Positions 46,986 to 57,787 of a stretch of 64,000 bases of DNA are shown here, piece after piece. How positions within the stretch are numbered: position 1 is the first letter of the stretch; each line of letters opens with the position of its first letter. Below the pieces are notes generated by a model. The model was not told where the DNA came from and made no database searches. It was given only the letters and a program-made list of their open reading frames with translations. Origin of the DNA: Diplolepis rosae (Eukaryota > Arthropoda > Insecta > Hymenoptera > Diplolepididae). The DNA lies in contig JAPYXD010000698.1 of the NCBI GenBank assembly GCA_030998225.1, forward strand, positions 9,465,001 through 9,529,000, given 5' to 3'. Both the position numbers and the translations under genes were made by a program.

Positions 46986-47145
46986 AAAAATGCCATAATT
47001 TTGAAAAGGAATATATAATAAGAAATACTACAAATTTTACAGAAACGAAAGTTGATTACTTTTTAGCATACAATTTCTAGTAATAAAGTAAATAAATAAA
47101 ATAAATAAATTTTTGTTTTTAAAAAGATCATTTTTTAATTTTACC

Positions 47146-47378
47146 TCACTCAAAAAAAGGCCAGTTAAAGCAACTGGAATTCAGGTTAGGTCATATTTAA
47201 CATTATGTTCTGGTTAAAATAACTAGAAATTCAGGTTATTTTTACCAGATTTTTTAGGAATCACTAGGAAATCTGTTTAAAATAACCAGTATTCTGATTG
47301 AAATAAGCAGAAAATAATGTTAAATATGGCCTAACAAGAATTCCGCCTGTTTTAACTAGACTTTTTTTCTGTGCTCAT
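47146..47378. mobile_element. Foldback MITE, about 230 bp
   Basis: CACTCAAAAAAAGGCCAGTT opposite AACTAGACTTTTTTTCTGTG. The arms include TCATATTTAACATTAT and its inverse. Confidence 0.55.
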
Positions 47379-47939
47379 CACCAATTAGGAATTTCGTAAA
47401 ATCCATACGAAAAAGTTCTTTTAAATCTTGTAGAAACTGTACAAAAAAATTGCCAACCTTTTTACTTCCACATTAAAAACAATAAAAAATATTGGTTTTA
47501 CATTTTTGTACTTTTCTCAAGATTTCAAACCTCTATAATTAATTTTACCATATTTTCACTTGCTGACAAGATAAAACTTAAAAATTCGTTTAGTAATTCC
47601 ATTTAATAAATCAAAACTTTAAATCCAAAAAATTGCTCTTTTAATTTCAATTAGTAGTTTTTTTTTACTAATTTCAATCAGTGAAAGCCTTCTAGCCATA
47701 AATCAACTAATTTCCCCTGATTCCTAAGTTATTGCAACCCAAACAAATTTATTGTAGAGTTTAAATTTATTCACTAATTGAAATTAGCGAAAAAACTGAT
47801 TGAAATCAAGAGGGTAAACTGCGATTTCCGGTTTAACTTTTTTCCACCTGGCAAAATGTCTTGCAATGTTTCAAAACTTGCTCCTATTCTCGAGACTGGG
47901 AAAAAAAAATGAGATTTCTCTTGTTGGAAATGAAATATT

Positions 47940-48260
47940 TTCTCCTTCATTGAGTCCGAGTCTCATTAGAAAGATAATAATGGCCGCGGCTGACTTGGCA
48001 GCGACAGGCGATTTAATAACGCCTGTTTTCACCCGGTGGCAGAGACGGATAATGATTTGCGTGAGAGTGAAAGGTGCGATTGGGAATCGGATGAATCAAC
48101 AAATCTTCATGAAGGGACACGCACCGGGTAAGTTATTGTTGATGCCGTGACAAAATGTATTGAGGATCGATAAGTCGGTTTTGCATATTTTATCTTCTGA
48201 CGATGCACTGCGGCAAACGTCAGAGTTGCATAGGATTACGCCAAGGTGCAGTGGGTTAAG
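47940..48260. promoter_or_regulatory. GC-rich island, candidate enhancer or exon
   Basis: Sharply GC-richer and not repeated. The plus frame from 47981 (MAAADLAATGDLITPVFTRW) reaches a strong donor-like GGGTAAGT at 48127, so an exon is conceivable, but no protein family is recognised and no partner exon is seen. Confidence 0.25.
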
Positions 48261-48834
48261 AAGTCCGTTGATCTATAGAGAAGAATACATTATACCTGGA
48301 AAATAATGCAATCACATTAAGTTATTTAACCCGCCCTTAAAACCACTAATATTACCCTTTTGATTAAAAATATATTGTAGACTTGAAAAGGTATGTATAC
48401 CTGCCGAAACCCTAAATAACACTTTCCTTAAATGTATAAAGAAGAGATTGGCTTTCCAAAATCGTAAGTAGCTTGACTCCTTTCAGTACAAAATTCCATT
48501 ATTCTCTGATTGTTAATTGTCTAATATCCTATGGATATTCAATTCCTGGAAGGACGTTATTATTATCGGCATCTAACTCTTCTAATAGAATTTCTCAATT
48601 TCAATTTTAGTAGCGTTTTAATTAAATTCAATTAGTAGAGTTTTAACTAATTTTAATTAGTACCGTTTCAAATAATTTCATTCGCTGACTCATTTTTATT
48701 TATGTATAGAATCAGTTATTTTAAATCGCATTCAATGAGAATGTAGTCATTGATTGAAATTAGTTAAAACTGTTATGAGCTTTGAACATAAATCTGACGA
48801 TTTTGGAATTTAAACCTGAATATTTTTATAAGTA

Positions 48835-49100
48835 AGACAACTCTAAATCTGAACCAGTCAAAATTTACTGGTTATCAGTGAAAATTGGCGGATTCGAATA
48901 GCTAAAAAGAGGTTACCGTAAATCAGTCAAATTTCACTGATTACTTCGGTGGAAATTAACTGATTTAACAGTAAAAATATTTTTCACTGATTACTTCAGT
49001 GAAAATAAATTGATTAAGAGTGTAAAATATTTTTTTCGCTGATGAATCAGTGAATGGGCGAATCATTGATTTCATCAGTGAAAATCAACAGTTGATTAAA
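48835..49100. mobile_element. Family A MITE, diverged
   Basis: CTCTAAATCTGAACCAGTCA at the left and a series of AATCAGTGAA motifs. The right end is decayed. Confidence 0.5.
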
Positions 49101-49933
49101 ATTTATGATTCGTTATTGAATAAATACGGAAAAAAATTTAAACTTTCACCAAAAGACACTATATCCCAACTTTACTCAACTTTTTATTAAATTTTCACAA
49201 ATGAATTTTCTCCGTGTGGAGTCAAAATGTACATAATTAGGTAGAGTATTAAAATGAAAACAATATTTATCGTGTGTTTACTGAGCTAAGTTTGAGGCTT
49301 AGAAAGAACACGAGTCTTGCATTGTTAGACATTTCTGTATTTAACTTCCATTGCATGTAATGGGATTATTGTTCAGTAACTGAAATTTTTCAGTAACGTG
49401 TACTAAATTAAAAATAATTTCATTTATAAAAAATCTTAATAAAAATCAATGGAATTTAAGATGTAACTATATTGATTATTGATGATTTACAAAAACATTA
49501 ATTTTAATTTACTCTTTGCATATTAAAGTATATTAATATTGATAACGTTTTTAAGTGAGGAGGAATAAGAAAACATATTGCGTGAAATTAACTTTGATAT
49601 ATCCTAAAGGGATTTCTATAAAGATGAATGTATTTTAAAATGGAAAAATTATTTAATGCTCTGACGTTTCTACTTTAGCTATACATAGATCATGATACGT
49701 GCGTTTACATCTTAAAGTTTAATTATTGAGCGCTATCGTCATAGTGATCTAAATATAAAAGCCTTCCAATATAGAATTATAAGAGGTGCAGTTTTAAAGA
49801 TGTACACCAAGAACAAAAATCTGTTATATTTACTGAGACCATAAGTTCAGATAGTGAAAGCATAAAATTGATATAAGTTTAGCAGATATTTAAGTACAAC
49901 TCAGTGCTCTTTTGTAGACTGTTGGAAAGTTCT
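49101..49933. other. Unassigned AT-rich stretch with family-N-like end
   Basis: ATTTAACTTCCATTGCATGT near 49350 is an inverted N end. The family-E end that flanks the SAM element lies at 49916-49933. Confidence 0.3.
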
Positions 49934-50157
49934 ACTCTAAAAAAAAGTCTATCCATAGTGAAATTACGTTTTTTTCAGAATGCATCCATTGAAATTAAGC
50001 ATATTCCTTTTGTCTACCAACAGAATCTTTTTCCTGTTGCAAAACTCATCTCTGAGATGCAAAAAGAAAATATTTTTAGCAATGAACGATTTTTTTTGAC
50101 TCTGAAAAGAAATCCTCTAATTATGTAAGGATTGCATTTTTAGACTAGGAGACGAAG

Positions 50158-50221
50158 TGCGCCTGCGCATTAGTGAGTTTACATCGTCTGGTGCTAATCT
50201 GTTCACAGATATTTTGTCAGT
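50158..50221 (+). promoter_or_regulatory. Promoter-like region of the SAM-domain gene
   Basis: TGCGCCTGCGCA (50158-50169) resembles the NRF1/Erect-wing palindrome TGCGCATGCGCA. An initiator TCAGT at 50217-50221 would put +1 at 50219, giving a 64 nt leader. Both motifs are kept in the second copy (63065-63076 and 63124-63128). No TATA box is seen. Confidence 0.35.
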
Positions 50222-50282
50222 ACGGTGCCAACTACGAATAATATATTTATTTATGATCAAAATCAATTAACGAAATCAAATA

Positions 50283-50856
50283 ATGGATTTCTACAAATTA
50301 TTAGGAATCCCAGAGTGCGACGTAGAAATTTTGAAAGGTACGTATACCAAAACAAACAATTTTGATCCGCATAACCTTATTTTTGATTGCTTCTGATGAC
50401 AATTCAAATATATTCCCAAAAATGTTAATAAGAGCATTGTAGAAACTGAAATCGTGATAACGGGGTGTGAAAAGGGGGAAGTGTCTTCGTTTTTTTGTCT
50501 CAGACTTTCGGTGTTTAGATTATTTTCAAAAGATTATTTAAATGATCGAATGCATTACAGGCCATCACATAACTCAAGATGTATTGCGTATCATGGACAA
50601 AGAGGATTTCCAAAAGCATGATATCAAGATTAGCATTGGGGCGAAAATAATTTTGGAGAAATATATCGTTGATTCGAAAAAAATAAACGAAAATCCGGAC
50701 ATACCAAATATTTTGACGGTCAATAATTATGTAAAACGTACCTTTAAAGTTTATTCTGATTCTACACTGAGAACAAAAAATTATCAAATCTATAGCATTT
50801 CTGCTAAAAGCATGTTTATCATTGATTTAAATCAATATGCTATACAATTTTTATAG
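50283..50856 (+). CDS. Two-exon SAM-like domain protein inside a mobile element
   Basis: Exon 1 (50283-50337) encodes MDFYKLLGIPECDVEILK plus one base and ends at a GTACGT donor. Exon 2 begins at 50561 after CATTACAG. The join is in phase (G + GC = Gly) and continues HHITQDVLRIMDKEDF, KHDIKISIGAKIILEKYI. The arrangement LLGIP...ITQDVL..M.KEDF...DIK.S.GAKIILEKYI has the helix pattern of a sterile alpha motif, a protein- or RNA-binding fold. The intron is 223 nt with a weak pyrimidine tract. A stronger acceptor at 50503 runs into a stop, so 50561 is preferred. From about residue 84 the ORF is read from a small MITE inserted at a TA (50760-50957), so the C-terminus is probably altered. The gene lies inside a 2.6 kb element with TIRs. 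Spliced expression is inferred, not shown. I cannot name the family more precisely. Confidence 0.5.
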
Positions 50857-50957
50857 CATATTTATTGCTTCTTATAGAATATTTTTTAAAATCAATTATA
50901 TACATGCTTTTGGCAGACATTCTATAGATTCAATAGCATTTTTTTCTCAGTGTATTG
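50760..50957. mobile_element. TA-flanked MITE inserted in the SAM gene
   Basis: The ends TACACTGAGAACAAAAAA and TTTTTTTCTCAGTGTA are inverted repeats beginning and ending in TA. It lies in the 3' part of exon 2 and is absent from copy 2, where the whole region is deleted. Confidence 0.6.
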
Positions 50958-51089
50958 AGTTTATTTGTTTTAGTTTAAAAAGTTTCAAATATTAAGGTAG
51001 ATGTTGCTTATAAAGAGAGTGTAACAATTAATTATAGGTGTATAGGTAGAAATAAGTTCAATTATATCTAGTCGTTAAGAAAACAATTG

Positions 51090-51397
51090 TACACGCAGAA
51101 AAAAGATCAGTAAAATTTACAGGAAGTTCGGTACTTATTTGGACAACATGACTTTTCAGTAAATTTTACCAGAAGTTGAGTTCAATTAACAGATTTTCTG
51201 TACGTTTCACTCAGCGTCCAGTAAAATCTACTGAATACGAAATAATCCGAGTTAAGTTGATTGTACTGTACGCTAAGTGAATTGTACACAAAATCTGTTG
51301 ATTCAACTCAACTTCTTGTAAAATTTACTAAAAAGTCATGTTGTCCAAATAAGTACCGAACTTCCTGTAAATTTTACTGATCTTTTTTCTGCGTGTA
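51090..51397. mobile_element. 308 bp foldback MITE with near-perfect ~110 bp inverted repeats
   Basis: Begins TACACGCAGAAAAAAGATCA and ends with its inverse TTTTTTCTGCGTGTA. The first 67 bases of the two arms match perfectly by eye, and a few differences follow. TA target duplication. High arm identity suggests recent activity. Confidence 0.8.
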
Positions 51398-51424
51398 GAA
51401 TTGTTGAATAGCCGAGATTTTATG

Positions 51425-51430
51425 AATAAA
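51425..51430 (+). terminator. Possible polyadenylation signal of the SAM-domain gene
   Basis: AATAAA followed by a T-rich stretch, downstream of exon 2 and of an inserted MITE (51090-51397). It is the first good candidate on this strand, but chance occurrence in AT-rich DNA is possible. Confidence 0.25.
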
Positions 51431-51828
51431 GTTTTTGTTTCATCTTTTAGGGTATTTTATATTCTATTCCTTCCGAAATATTCTGATGAAATAATATTAA
51501 AGGTTAGAAAAAAAGACATAAGTAAATGAAAACATTCAATTCTATCCATAATTCTTTTTCTAACTATAAATAGTATTCCAGATCTTCAAACAAAGTTTGG
51601 ACAAAGATCTACTTGTATTTAATTGCAAGAAAAAATGTATACATTCAAGATATTTTCAAACTGTAAAAATAAAGATCATGGAATATATACTTTATAAAAC
51701 GAATAATAGTTTTGTATTGGAAAAAAATGTTGACATTTAAAGTTTATATGGAAATCCATTCTAATATCATTGATAAAATTGAATAAAAACATTTCTTAAA
51801 TGAATTTTGAAAACACTTATTTAACATT

Positions 51829-51955
51829 ACACGCAAAAAAATGTGTAGCTGGTACAAAGAAACATATTGCTGTTCAAGCTATATTATTAACTATCCTAAC
51901 CATAAATGTGGCTACTATAACCTAAAATATCATTGTGACAGCTAACATTTTTTCC
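51829..51955. mobile_element. Small MITE with CACGCAAAAAAATGT ends
   Basis: Inverted ends around ATGTGTAGCTG...CAGCTAACAT. The same unit is in copy 2 at 63346-63470, so it entered before the two SAM elements separated. Confidence 0.45.
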
Positions 51956-52546
51956 GTAAAACAGTTTCGTATATGTATAATTTTAGACACAATTTATTCA
52001 TTTTATGAAATATACAGTTGTTTTTTATTTGTAAAAAATATTTTGATTCGAAATTATTAGTAAAATGTTTACTATAGAATTTATTGTGAAATTTAAAATG
52101 CAACAAAGTTTAAAAATAATTTTGTAACACTCTTTCAACATTATATATTTAATAGATCATGGACTTTCAATTTTACACGTATTGGAAAATTTGTAATGTA
52201 AGCAAAGTTATATCTTAAAATTTCCTTAAGCTGAAATCTAAGACGGATCGTTATATTATTGAAAATGATCGATTGAATATTGGGATTTGTCAAAGTTTGG
52301 CTTGTGTACATTTCTTATAGGTTATATCATAGAATTTGTTTTATTTTAACATCGAAATTATACTTCCTTCGTACGACAAAGGATTTTATTTCCAAACCAA
52401 AGGAAAAACTTTAGCAGTAAAATGATAGCACTTGAAACAAAAATACTTGAACTGTTAGAGGATTTCCTCTTATGCCAATTTTGAGTAGAAAATCCATTCA
52501 TAGTGAACGGAATTATTCTACAGTCAATATTCCGTTTTTAGAGTGT

Positions 52547-52945
52547 ACCATAATTTCCCAAAACTGGTAACTGAAGTTTTATTCAGTCACAATTTCGGAA
52601 AATTAAGATAGAATTTCAGAAAATTCAGTTAATTTTCAGTAAATTTAAAAAAAAGTTAGAAAGTGTTGAATATTCCGATACTTGTATCTGGAAATTCTGA
52701 ATCTTGCAACAGGAAAAATGTAACGTTTTGGTTAACTAAAATTTTATGCACTTACATGTAACTAAAAATGTTGTTGCAATTTCGTAATTTTTGTCAAAAG
52801 TTTTATAAAAATTCTATTACAGCTTGGTAGTTTCAAGATAAATTTTATGAAAATTCATTTGAGTTTCGTAATATTAAGAAGAATTTCAGAAAACTCAGTA
52901 CAATTTTCGAAATTTTGTGATAAATTTTATAAAAATCTCGAACAG
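52547..52945. mobile_element. Family E, inverted, interrupted by the SAM element
   Basis: Continues the E end left at 49916-49933. Interior blocks CAACAGGAAAAATGTAACG and GTTTCGTAATATTAAGAAG. Confidence 0.6.
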
Positions 52946-53179
52946 TGTAAACATAATAGACTTGGCAATAAATATTATAGAAATGCCAGTTAAAATTACA
53001 GAATAAGCAATTTCCTGCAGAATCTTAATTTGACAGGTATTTCAGTAATATTCATTGACAAATCTCTTATCTTTACAAATAATCGGCGAATGGTACTAAA
53101 ATATGAGGTTAGCTTGCAGAAATGTTATCCCATCGCTAATTAAACCTATAGATTGAGTAGATAATCAAGTAAATTTTCA

Positions 53180-53310
53180 AATGATTAAAAATCTTTCTGT
53201 GGAAAAAGAGACGCTTTTGACTGTGCCAGGATTCGAGCCCGGGACTTTCGATTGCCGGTCGACTGCTATAATCAACTGAGCTACACAGGCGTCCGACATC
53301 CCTTTCTCCA
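53180..53310 (-). repeat. tRNA-derived SINE with complete tRNA-like head
   Basis: Minus-strand 53290-53219 is 72 nt long with tRNA layout: acceptor GCCTGTG/CACAGTC (6 of 7 pairs), A-box TAGCTCAGTTG, T-arm CCGGG/CCTGG around CTCGAAT. The anticodon-loop T33 is C and the D stem is weak, so it is not a working tRNA. The flank AAAAGCGTCTCTTTTTCC is shared with the other copies. Confidence 0.7.
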
Positions 53311-53935
53311 CAGGAAGACTTCGTTATATTGCGTTTTCGGCAATCCTGATAAAGTAGACAGTGACATTTCAACTTTACCATCAAAATTATAAAATACTAA
53401 GTAAAGTTTGCATATGTAACTACTTGCCACTAAGAAGGTGGGATTAAAAAGAATTGATTAATTATGAATTAATAGCACGTTGAATATTGCTTGGTGATAA
53501 TGGAATACAATTACGAAAGAGAGATTAAATATTATCTTAATTAATCATAGATAATAGAGTACTACTCGAAACACGTGGCTCCAATTTTGTTTCCTAATAC
53601 ATACGCGTGTACGAATTGCCAAGAAGTAGTGGGAGATATATTTCACTGGAAAATCTGGAGTTTAATTGTTTTGGTACTGTTCATTTTTAAATTTAGTTTA
53701 TATTTCGATTGCTAAAAGAGAAATACTGTAGAATAACTGAAAAAGTTTTATACTTTTCCATTTGACAAACAATTGACAATTGACAAATAGTTAAGATCAT
53801 TTTTCAAAAACTAAATGCTAATGCAAAAACTAAACATGATGGAAGATGAGGTTATGTTATTTATTCGGTCTTAATCGCTTCTAAATTACTTAAAACTGGA
53901 TTGTTCAGAGAGAAATATTATAAAACTTTTTTTCA
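53311..53935. other. Unassigned stretch
   Basis: No gene recognised. Confidence 0.3.
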
Positions 53936-53937
53936 GT

Positions 53938-54222
53938 CATGTTGCCTCATTTTCCATGCTCAGAAATTTTCTACACGTTGCAAGGAACAAAATAAAAAAA
54001 GAATCATGACAATTGGTTAAAAAACAAAAAAGTTATTCAAGGTCAAAAAATGTCAAAAAATGCACAAAAAACTCAAAATTTTTAGATAAAAAATACATAA
54101 AGGTGTTGGAATTGTTAAAAAACCACAAAACCTTTCTAAATAAAGGTACTAAACATAAAAAAATTATATATGTCTAAACTCAAAAAATAAAAAAATTAAA
54201 GGTGCTGGATCCCCTTTAATTT
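53938..54222. mobile_element. Family F, right half only
   Basis: TTTCAGTCATGTTGCCTCAT through GGTGCTGGATCCCCTTTAA. Confidence 0.6.
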
Positions 54223-54639
54223 ACTAAATTCATAAGTTAAAATAGTGACAGCATAAAATATCTGTAAATCAAACATATAATTTATCGACAATTTGCAGCT
54301 TTTTATAGTAAACATAAGACGTTTGTTGAAAAAATCATAAAAAATGTCCGTTCAATTTACAAAATGAGTAATTTTCCTCAAAATGTTAAAATTTGTTGTT
54401 TGCAAAAAAACAGTGAATTGTACTGAAATACCTGTAAAATGTGCAGAAACTTTATGTTTCCACTATTCTAACCTATCGACTCAGTAAATCCAACAGATTT
54501 TTTTTTGGCCATCAGCGCATAATACGAAACTAGAAACAGTGAAAGCTATCCAGGGCTATTTTGAAGTCGATTTCGAATTTCCACACAAGTATCTTCCAAT
54601 AAGTGAATATTGAAAGAAGTGAGATTTCTCTGCCAATTT

Positions 54640-55090
54640 TTGCTTCTATGTTCTGCATTATAAACCAAGTCGGTATGAGAAACGCAAAGCAATCGTGATT
54701 TGGAATTGCCGGGCACGTATAGATCCACGAGTGATTGTACCAAGTGTATATTCGTTGCGAGCGACGTGCAGGCACAATATTGGTATGATACATTGAGACA
54801 ATGAGGCGTAAATAAGATAATGGGGTTCGCTGGCGTACGTCGCGTCGAGGAGGAGTGTTTAAGTTAAGCGTTTAAAGGGCCGAGACGTTAGGGTGAGAAA
54901 GATGTACATGGGATGAGAAAGTTGGGAGAAAGAGATGAGAATAGTAGATCGGTTTAGATGGGCAGATGGGATTGTGACCGCGCAGCTTGCCCACTATCAG
55001 ACGTGTCTTGCATCCTTAAGTACCTATACGGATATTATTAACTATTAAAGTACTTTTAGTCCTCGAACTTCGAGCATAACGCGAGCCACA
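54640..55090. promoter_or_regulatory. GC-richer island with a GAGA-like tract
   Basis: Non-repeat. 54890-54950 is rich in GAGAAAG/GAGATGAG, and GCGTACGTCGCGTCGAGG lies near 54832. Candidate regulatory module. Confidence 0.25.
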
Positions 55091-55464
55091 CTACGCAAAA
55101 GGATTAAGGGGATTCGCCACCTTTAATATTTTTTTGTTTATTTTTCGAGTTTAGACCTTCCATATAATTTTTTTTATCTTTAGAACCTTTATTTACAATT
55201 TTTTGGGGTTCTTTAAAAATTCCCGCACCTTTATGTATTATAAAACTAAAAATTTTGAGTTTTTGGGCATTTTTTTGACATTTTTAGATTTTGAATAACT
55301 TTTTTGTTTTTTAACCAATTATCATGATTCTTTTTTAATTCTGTTCCTTACACTGTGTAGCAACTTTCTGAGTATGGCAAATAAGATGACATGACTGAAA
55401 AAAGTTACAAATAAAATAAAAATATCCCAAAATATAAAAAAAAATGTTGTAGTTATTTTTTAGC

Positions 55465-56025
55465 CATAACCAAAAATATTAACAATACAACAAAGAATAC
55501 GTGGTAAAAATTTCAAAAACCTCTATCTAATACTTTAGATTTTATTCAAACATATGTTGCAATAAACATGGAAAATCGGAACTTGCGTAAAACGAAGTAT
55601 AAAGTAAAGTCTTGTAATGAAGCAGGCAGCCAACATTGTGTTACTAAATCATATATGTATATACATAAATGCAATATATATATTTTGTTTTTATAGGGAT
55701 ACCTGTTATAATAATAAACAGGACTTATATCGACCCTTAGTATTCTCACTGATGAGGACTCCAACCTGAGTCGAAACGTTTGAAAATATGAAACCTTGAG
55801 TTTACATTTTTTTCTGGACCCTAATACCTGTTATATACTATTTTCCATATAATTCAGAAATATTAATAAATAAATAAACAAACTATTTTGTGTAAGAACT
55901 AATTTTCTCTAAAAACGGGTTATTCGTATAGTTTTTGTTAATTTTATTTATTATTACAAAAGAAAAAAATTAGATTGACCTGTAAAAGTACACACATACT
56001 CGGAAAAGTATAGAGAATAAAATAT
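55465..56025 (+). mobile_element. Insert carrying the third hammerhead, within a family-F element
   Basis: Sequence that interrupts the family-F element 55104-56089, compared with the uninterrupted copy at 58683-59220. It contains the hammerhead and the GGACCCTAA block. Boundaries are approximate because the right F arm also looks rearranged. Confidence 0.35.
55746..55783 (+). ncRNA. Hammerhead-ribozyme-like core, third copy
   Basis: CTGATGA (55749-55755), one extra G, perfect 5 bp helix II GACTC/GAGTC with loop CAACCT, GAAA (55773-55776), C and GTT (55778-55780). TCA before the core pairs with TGA after GTT. As in the right-arm copy, GAAAC runs straight into GTH with no helix III loop. A GGACCCTAA block follows at 55816, as at 25245 in the other copy. 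Confidence 0.55.
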
Positions 56026-56089
56026 ACAATTTTTGGATAATGTCAAAAAAATCAAAAATTTACTAATTAAAGGTGGCTGATCCTCTTAA

Positions 56090-57330
56090 ACACTTTAAAC
56101 ATTGTCTTATCCTATTATTCTCTTATCTGAAGACAAACATATTTATCCTATTATCTAATACAAGACGTTGAATAAGTTGTACTTTTCTAGTAGTACATGG
56201 AAGATATAAGTACTTTAAAAATTACCGAATACATTCCAAAGTTGAGGATATGAGAAAAAATTAATTAAAATTACGAACCTTGGCTTGGAAATGTTAGGGA
56301 ACTTTCTCCAGAGAATTTAAAGATGATGCATTTAAGGATTTCTCAAATCCTGCATTAACTTGTCAGGTGGGAATCTGTTGAAGAATCCCGAAACCCTGAT
56401 TTGTATATTTTAGAGACCAATTAAGGAAAATTTCAAGATCTCTTTTGTCAATAAAAAAAAAAATATTTTCAAACTTTTCGAAAACATTAAACGCGTTTTT
56501 CTTTTTTCAATGGAATCATTAGATGTTTTTATAGTGAAATACGTAGGATTTTCTTAAAACTGATATTTGCATTTTTAATTCAACTTTAAGTAACGAAATT
56601 TAGGGCTAAATACGTATCTTTTACTTTAAATCGATGCCATTTTATTGAAAATGTATATTTTTTAAAACGGCTACGTATTTTACTAGTTTTTGGGCTAAAG
56701 AAACTAATTTTTTCCAATTTAAATAAAAACGTTTTATTACTTCAATAAATATTCTTGAAAAAGCATAATATTTTGATGGGGCGAAGTGGTGTAACCCCTT
56801 AAATCACGAAGCATGTATATATATAAATATACAATGGACGTATGGACAAGTTGGAGATTCTTTAATATTACTGTAAAATTTGTGACGTAGACGTAGAAAC
56901 TTTTCATAGCAATATATATTTTATTTTATAATAATAATTCTAAAAAATATTAGGAATCGAAGAAAATCGAGGTGCAGTGGTAATTATCCCTAGCGGGCTG
57001 AAAATTTTTCGCCCTCAAAATACTGAAGATTCAAAAAATTATATGAAACTTTAGTATAGGTATAGTAAAGTTTAATACATCTATGTTAAATAAATAAATA
57101 AAATAAATTATCATATAGTATATCTAAAGTTTAGTATTTTGCTGCGAAAAATGTTCACTATGACACATTTTTCCCAAAATCGAAACGTAATTTGCCAAAA
57201 TTGGAAATTTGGGTTTCTCCATCTACATTTTTAAATTTTACTCTACATGTTTAAAGTTTACCGAATTGTGATGCATTTTTCAACACTTAGTACGTAACAA
57301 ATTATTAGAATAATTTCAAATTAATTAGTT
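56090..57330. other. Unassigned stretch with a family-G end
   Basis: AAGTGGTGTAACCCCTTAA near 56787 is a G end. No gene recognised. Confidence 0.3.
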
Positions 57331-57334
57331 GTCG

Positions 57335-57447
57335 ACAGGTATCCTCGTAGACAATTGAGCAGTCGACCGGCAATCGAAAGACCTGGGCTCGAATCCCAGC
57401 GCAGTTAAAAGCGTCTTTTTTCCACAGAAAGATTTTCAAATTCTTCA
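57335..57447 (+). repeat. tRNA-derived SINE, partial
   Basis: GACAGGTATCCTCGTAGACA leader, GCAGTCGACCGGCAATCG, GGGCTCGAATCCCAGC and the AAAGCGTCTTTTTTCC tail. Confidence 0.65.
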
Positions 57448-57542
57448 ATATTAGAATAATATTAAATAATCTCAAACTTGTCCATATGTCCCGACTTTGC
57501 TAAAAGTTGAGTAAAGTTTATCTAACTATTTTTCTCCTTGTA

Positions 57543-57787
57543 TACTCTCTAAATTTGAATCAGTAAAAATCTACTGATTATCAGTGAAATTTGACTAATT
57601 CAAATAGCTAAAAAGAGGTAACTGTAAATCAGTCAAATTTCACTGATTATTTCAGTGAAAATTGACTGATTTGACAGTGAGAAAAATTTTGCACTGATGA
57701 ATCAGTGAAAATTAGCTGATTTAACAGTGAAAAGGCAAATCACTGATTCAATCAGTGAAAATTTGACTGATTCAGATTTAGAGAGTA
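57543..57787. mobile_element. Family A MITE, full length
   Basis: TACTCTCTAAATTTGAATCA to CAGATTTAGAGAGTA; 245 bp. Confidence 0.8.

Larger units (their letters stand above)
49934..52546 (+). mobile_element. 2.6 kb TA-flanked element with CACTCTAAAAA ends carrying the SAM gene (copy 1)
   Basis: The left end reads TACTCTAAAAAAAAGTC and the right end TTCCGTTTTTAGAGTGTA. Copy 2 has the fuller left end CACTCTAAAA, matching the inverted right end TTTTTAGAGTG. The insertion splits a family-E element: its outer end (CTGTTGGAAAGTTCTA) lies just left and the remainder (TACCATAATTTCC) just right, so the target duplication is TA. No transposase ORF is present, so the element is non-autonomous. The CACT-type ends and a 2 bp target site suggest the CMC (CACTA/Mirage/Chapaev) group, but this is tentative. 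It carries MITEs at 50760-50957, 51090-51397 and 51829-51955. Confidence 0.6.
55104..56089. mobile_element. Family F element, interrupted
   Basis: TTAAGGGGATTCGCCACC at the left, GGTGGCTGATCCTCTTAA at the right. Carries the hammerhead insert. Confidence 0.6.

Noticed and set aside
50503..50560. Alternative acceptor TTTTTTTGTCTCAG for the SAM gene
   Set aside because: Splicing there meets a stop after about a dozen codons, while 50561 gives a continuous SAM-like frame.
53219..53290. Genuine tRNA gene
   Set aside because: C at position 33, a weak D stem and the repeated non-tRNA flanks point to a SINE.
57698..57704. Further CTGATGA matches as hammerheads (also 30452, 38768, 49031)
   Set aside because: They belong to the CACTGATGAATCAGTG words of family A and lack the helix II and GAAAC parts.
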